Origin: Microcaldota archaeon
Lineage (GTDB): Archaea; Micrarchaeota; Micrarchaeia; Anstonellales; Bilamarchaeaceae
Direction: 5' to 3'
Assembly: GCA_021823425.1 (NCBI GenBank)
Contig: JAKANX010000039.1
Span: 1 to 8,545 of the forward strand
Length of the DNA: 8,545 bases
Below are positions 6,376 to 8,545 of the stretch, one piece after another. Each line of letters starts with the position of its first letter. Positions within the stretch are counted from its first letter, which is position 1. A model generated the notes under the pieces. That model did not search any database and had not been told where the DNA came from. It worked only from the letters and a program-made list of their open reading frames with translations. The translations under genes and the position numbers were made by a program.

Positions 6376-7140
6376 CTAAAGGCTCAGCCTGGCGAACTCC
6401 CTTATTATCCCGTTTATTTCCTTCTCCTTCTTCCCCATCATCGTAATCACTTCGTTGTGGGAAAGCGCTTTTTTCTTCATCCGGTCGTCGGCGTTCCGAC
6501 GACCAGCTTTTGGAAGCGCGGCTTCCAAAACTCCGCAAGCGTAATTCGTGGCGATGCACAGCCCCGCGCAGGGAATCTCCAATTCGTGGATTAGCGCCGC
6601 CTCATACGCATTGGTCATGCTCACCAAATTTGCGCCCATCTTGTCCAGCGCGCGAATCTCCGCCCTTGTCTCAAATCTCGGCCCGTGCGTCGTAGCGACG
6701 ACGCCTCCGTTCTTCAATCCGATTCCGACGTTCTTCGCAGCCGTGAAAAGCCGAGCTTCCATTCCTTTGGAATAAGGCTCGGAAAAATCAATGTGCTTCT
6801 CGCCTTCCTTGAAGCTGTCGTAAAACGTGATTGGCGCGTTGAACCCCATGAAATCCTCTGCGGCAACCAAGTCCCCGGGCTCGTAAGTATGAATAATGCC
6901 GACTGCATAAGTCGCCAGCACGCCCTCCACCCCTATCTGGTCCAGCGCCCACACGTTTGCCCTGTAATTGATTTTGTGCGGAGGGTGCGCATGGTCAGTC
7001 CCGTGCCTAGGTATGAACGCGCACTCCTGCCCGGAGATTTTCCCCACAAACACGCGCGCAAACCCGTAAGGCGTGTTCACTTCCTCCTCCATGAACTTTC
7101 CGATTGAATAGACTCCGCTTCCGCCGATAATTCCGAGCAA
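6376..7140 (-). CDS. MTAP/MTIP-family nucleoside phosphorylase
   Basis: 254 aa, purine nucleoside phosphorylase family 2 (COG0005). It cleaves a purine nucleoside, probably a 5'-methylthio-nucleoside, with phosphate and so recycles purine and methylthioribose. Phosphate- and sugar-site motifs are present: GGSG (6-9), RHG..H (45-50), PPHKINYRAN (53-62), THGPRFETRAE (151-161) and SMTNAYEA (174-181). The base-specificity loop reads ATNYACG (197-203). Human MTAP has ATDYDCW there, whose Asp residues select 6-aminopurines, so the Asn suggests a 6-oxopurine such as methylthioinosine (inference). The codon for residue 1 is TTG, chosen because AGGTGG (7145-7150) lies four bases upstream and MLGIIGGSG matches the family N-terminus. 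Residues 204-220 are an apparent insertion encoded by two perfect inverted repeats. It is the second gene after ogg, eight bases downstream, with no promoter of its own visible. Confidence 0.93.
   Translation of the reverse strand: MLGIIGGSGVYSIGKFMEEEVNTPYGFARVFVGKISGQECAFIPRHGTDHAHPPHKINYRANVWALDQIGVEGVLATYAVGIIHTYEPGDLVAAEDFMGFNAPITFYDSFKEGEKHIDFSEPYSKGMEARLFTAAKNVGIGLKNGGVVATTHGPRFETRAEIRALDKMGANLVSMTNAYEAALIHELEIPCAGLCIATNYACGVLEAALPKAGRRNADDRMKKKALSHNEVITMMGKKEKEINGIIREFARLSL
6483..6530. repeat. Tandem perfect inverted repeats within the phosphorylase gene
   Basis: Two adjacent palindromes occur. GGTCGTCGG/CCGACGACC (6483-6491 and 6496-6504) has 9-bp arms and a 4-base loop. TTTTGGAAGC/GCTTCCAAAA (6508-6517 and 6521-6530) has 10-bp arms and a 3-base loop. 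Together they span exactly 48 bp, a multiple of three, and encode residues 204-220 of the phosphorylase. Their removal would leave TNYACG followed by MKKKALSHNEV, close to the spacing I recall in homologues. A 10-bp palindrome, AAAGCGCTTT (6462-6471), lies just beyond. This resembles in-frame palindromic elements described inside Rickettsia genes; no transposase or clear target duplication is seen. Confidence 0.7.
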
Positions 7141-7144
7141 GCAA

Positions 7145-7150
7145 CCACCT
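7145..7150 (-). promoter_or_regulatory. Ribosome binding site that fixes the TTG start of the phosphorylase
   Basis: AGGTGG on the minus strand overlaps the ogg TAG stop codon and lies four bases before the TTG at 7140. There is no ATG or GTG in frame between the ogg stop and the conserved GIIGGSG, so TTG is the only start that keeps the family N-terminus. Confidence 0.75.
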
Positions 7151-7775
7151 ACTTGAGCACTTTTCCTGTTTTCAAATACCAGAGATAGAAATCCAATTCG
7201 CCCTGCTTCATTTTTAACCTATCGCAAAGCGGCGCCAGTTTCCTTTCAGTTTCCAAATAAGCCTTTTTCCCCAGCGACTTGGGCAATCCCCCTATCATCT
7301 TATGCTCGTGCATGAGCTTCACTATGTGCCTGTCCAGTATCGCGGTTCCGTTGAATCCCAGGTTCCTGAGCAGGTGGCTCGCCTCCTTGTAGCCCAATCC
7401 CTTCACGTTTTCCACGAGCCACTCCCGTCTCGCGTTGTCCGTCCCGAGTTTCGCCAGCGTACTTTTGAGCTTCCCGTAAAGCCCCCTCGCCCCTATTATG
7501 TATTTGGAGCGCACGTTGTAGAACCGGTAGCCGTGGGACTTGAGGAACGAAATTAGTTTTCTTTCCGGAAGCGCAAGGAATCCGTCCCCGATTTTTTCCT
7601 GAATCTCAATTCCCTTCAGAGCCCTCTCGTTCGCGGTGAGCAGGCAGAAGCACAGCTCGGAGAATATCTTCCCTTCAGTGGAGAAGTTGCGCGAAAGCTC
7701 CTCCATTCGCTTTCGGACCCGCGCCCCCACTTCTCCCCCTCTGAGTTTTGAAACGGAAAAAACGAGCCTTTCCAT
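7149..7775 (-). CDS. ogg: 8-oxoguanine DNA glycosylase/AP lyase, Ogg2 type
   Basis: 208 aa base-excision repair enzyme of the archaeal Ogg2 class (COG1059), which removes 8-oxoguanine and nicks the abasic site. The helix-hairpin-helix/GPD core is KGLGYKEASHLLRNLG (125-140), with the catalytic lysine K130. The general-acid/base aspartate is D148 in ILDRHI. The M. jannaschii enzyme has these at 129 and 147. LLTANERA (45-52) matches the family's LLTAN box. The protein ends in a lysine (YLKTGKVLK), the residue whose C-terminus contacts 8-oxoguanine in Ogg2 structures. The frame stays open upstream to 7856, but ATG 7775 is chosen: it gives the family's length (about 207 aa) and lies 25 nt from a TATA box, so it is leaderless. 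It heads a two-gene operon with the phosphorylase. Confidence 0.95.
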   Translation of the reverse strand: MERLVFSVSKLRGGEVGARVRKRMEELSRNFSTEGKIFSELCFCLLTANERALKGIEIQEKIGDGFLALPERKLISFLKSHGYRFYNVRSKYIIGARGLYGKLKSTLAKLGTDNARREWLVENVKGLGYKEASHLLRNLGFNGTAILDRHIVKLMHEHKMIGGLPKSLGKKAYLETERKLAPLCDRLKMKQGELDFYLWYLKTGKVLK

Positions 7776-7795
7776 GGATTTGACTGCGCACCAGC

Positions 7796-7804
7796 AATTT
7801 AAAA
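7796..7804. promoter_or_regulatory. Single TATA box shared by two divergent leaderless genes
   Basis: AATTTAAAA contains the self-complementary hexamer TTTAAA (7798-7803, centre 7800.5). The centre is 25.5 nt from the ogg ATG (7775, minus) and 27.5 nt from the ATG at 7828 (plus). No other AT-rich box lies in the 52-bp gap at the right distance from either gene, and neither start has a Shine-Dalgarno sequence. Purine-rich flanking sequence that could act as BRE is better on the minus-strand side (CAAAGT). Confidence 0.75.
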
Positions 7805-7827
7805 CTTTGACGCGCAAAGCCTTTTTT

Positions 7828-8484
7828 ATGGACCTCAAATTCGCGCTCGCGTTCATTCTCGCGCTCTCGGTCGCCTCGGCAGGCCTTGACGATTACGTGA
7901 AGGTAATTGACACAAAGGACATGGGAAGCGGGATGTCGCTCTGGCACTCCATAGGGTACAACTGCACGGAGCAGGCATTTTACGTAAGATACACGAATGC
8001 GACCGCCCCTCAGCAGGACGTTTCCGCATACCTCTTCTACCTGGAGTACGACTACCAGCTCATAGACACCGGAAAGACCGATTACAACGGATACGTGAAG
8101 CTGAACATGATCGGCAAGCAGAGCCTGCTGAACAAAGTCTTCGTCTTGCGCGCGGAGAAGCAGGGGTTCAGGACGAGCGAGGTGCAGTTCACGATAAACT
8201 GCTCGGCGAAAAGCTCGGGCCCAGCGCCCCAGAACACCACTCCTCCTGTGCAGAACAATACGATAAACAATACCAATTCAACGCAGAACGTTCTCCCGCC
8301 CGAGGAAAACACCACTCCTCCGGCCGAGAACAAGAGCAACCTCACGAGCGCAGAGGAGGTCAACCAGGCAACCCATAATTTGGAAACGCAGGCGAACCGC
8401 TCGCTCGCAAAAGGCGAGCTTCCGTGCATGGGCGCGTTCCTGCTCCCGCTTTTTGGAATTCTCGCTTTCCGCTTCAGGAAATAG
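7828..8484 (+). CDS. Secreted, sequon-rich surface protein with C-terminal anchor
   Basis: 218 aa, no recognised family. A signal peptide (MDLKFALAFILALSVASA, 1-18) has a likely cut before GLDD. Residues 19-125 look like a beta-rich extracellular domain: alternating aromatic strands around YLFYLEYDYQLIDTG, GYVKLNMIG and VFVLRAEKQGF, with cysteines C46 and C125 near its ends that could pair. This resembles a carboxypeptidase-regulatory or Ig-like fold, but that is a guess. Residues 126-195 form a low-complexity Asn/Thr/Pro/Glu linker. About eleven N-x-S/T sequons occur in the protein, most in the linker, as expected for an N-glycosylated stalk. The C-terminus is a hydrophobic helix, MGAFLLPLFGILAF, followed by the basic tail RFRK. 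This tripartite end could be a plain membrane anchor or a sorting signal; no PGF-type motif is seen. The start at 7828 is supported by the shared TATA box 27 nt upstream and the signal peptide beginning there. Confidence 0.85.
   Translation: MDLKFALAFILALSVASAGLDDYVKVIDTKDMGSGMSLWHSIGYNCTEQAFYVRYTNATAPQQDVSAYLFYLEYDYQLIDTGKTDYNGYVKLNMIGKQSLLNKVFVLRAEKQGFRTSEVQFTINCSAKSSGPAPQNTTPPVQNNTINNTNSTQNVLPPEENTTPPAENKSNLTSAEEVNQATHNLETQANRSLAKGELPCMGAFLLPLFGILAFRFRK
8233..8321 (+). repeat. Two direct 14-bp repeats in the Asn/Thr/Pro linker
   Basis: AACACCACTCCTCC occurs at 8233-8246 and again at 8308-8321, 75 bp (25 codons) apart and in the same frame. Each encodes NTTPP, within the related segments QNTTPPVQN and ENTTPPAEN. 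This suggests that the glycosylated linker grew by short duplications. Confidence 0.7.
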
Positions 8485-8495
8485 CGCGAAGCAAG

Positions 8496-8533
8496 AGTTA
8501 AAAATGCCGTTATAGTAAATAAAACCGGGTGGG
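8496..8533 (+). promoter_or_regulatory. Promoter and ribosome site of the gene at the right edge
   Basis: GTTAAAAAT (8496-8504) could be a TATA box giving a start near 8526. GGGTGGG (8527-8533) then lies four bases before an ATG at 8538. The order TATA, short leader, SD, ATG is coherent, but only eight bases of the gene are visible. A second AT-rich box (AAATAAAA, 8517-8524) is an alternative. Confidence 0.4.
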
Positions 8534-8537
8534 TTTT

Positions 8538-8545
8538 ATGAATGA
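8538..8545 (+). CDS. Start of a gene cut by the window edge
   Basis: ATG-AAT-GA is all that is visible. The call rests on the GGTGG site five bases upstream and the preceding TATA-like element, not on any protein evidence. If the next base made a stop codon the call would fail. Confidence 0.35.

Noticed and set aside
6687..6704. Inverted repeat GCGTCGT/ACGACGC in the phosphorylase gene
   Set aside because: It encodes the conserved VVATTHG segment, so the symmetry follows from Val and Thr codons (GTC, ACG) and is probably coincidental, unlike the 48-bp element in the apparent insertion.
7636..7827. Upstream extension of the secreted-protein frame to 7636
   Set aside because: This stretch is antisense to ogg and would bury the signal peptide inside the protein. 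The TATA box spacing supports ATG 7828.
7776..7856. N-terminal extension of ogg to an ATG at 7856
   Set aside because: It would add 27 residues not typical of Ogg2, run through the divergent promoter and overlap the signal-peptide codons of the neighbouring gene. ATG 7775 gives the family length.

Overview
The window is archaeal DNA, GC-rich at third codon positions. It carries an archaeal/eukaryal-type tyrosyl-tRNA synthetase, an NMD3-family protein, a DUF2070 membrane protein, an Ogg2-type 8-oxoguanine DNA glycosylase and a UPF0104/PF03706 membrane protein. Archaeal TATA elements sit 25-28 nt upstream of start codons. The very short intergenic gaps, the short NMD3 form (207 aa) and several unrecognised proteins suggest a small-genome DPANN-type archaeon, perhaps Micrarchaeota or Diapherotrites. 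That placement is inference; the sequence alone does not prove it.

Layout. Positions 1-771 (minus) hold the N-terminal 257 codons of an unrecognised protein that runs off the left edge. It diverges from a polytopic flippase-like protein (861-1838, plus), which converges on a short NMD3-like protein (1849-2472, minus). A plus-strand operon follows: an overlooked 59-aa gene (2560-2739), a DUF2070 membrane protein (2742-4499) and TyrRS (4510-5607). Next is a leaderless gene for an exported protein of unknown function (5647-6366), convergent with a minus-strand operon of ogg (7149-7775) and a TTG-initiated MTAP/MTIP-family phosphorylase (6376-7140). Diverging from ogg is a secreted, sequon-rich protein with a C-terminal membrane anchor (7828-8484). 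The first codons of another gene start at 8538.

Expression logic. Promoter-proximal genes appear leaderless, with a TATA box centred about 25-28 nt before the start codon. Operon-internal genes carry Shine-Dalgarno sequences overlapping or abutting the upstream stop codon (AAGGAG, GAGGT, AGGTGG). Between ogg and the secreted protein, one palindromic TTTAAA lies midway between two start codons 53 nt apart and seems to serve both directions.

Most notable points. (1) A 48-bp, in-frame pair of perfect inverted repeats inside the phosphorylase gene, next to its purine-specificity loop, looks like a palindromic element inserted in coding sequence. (2) The bidirectional TATA box. (3) An Asn in place of the MTAP Asp in that phosphorylase suggests 6-oxopurine (methylthioinosine-type) specificity. 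(4) A short NMD3. (5) A new 59-aa gene at the head of the DUF2070-tyrS operon. I see no CRISPR array, transposase, tRNA or rRNA gene.
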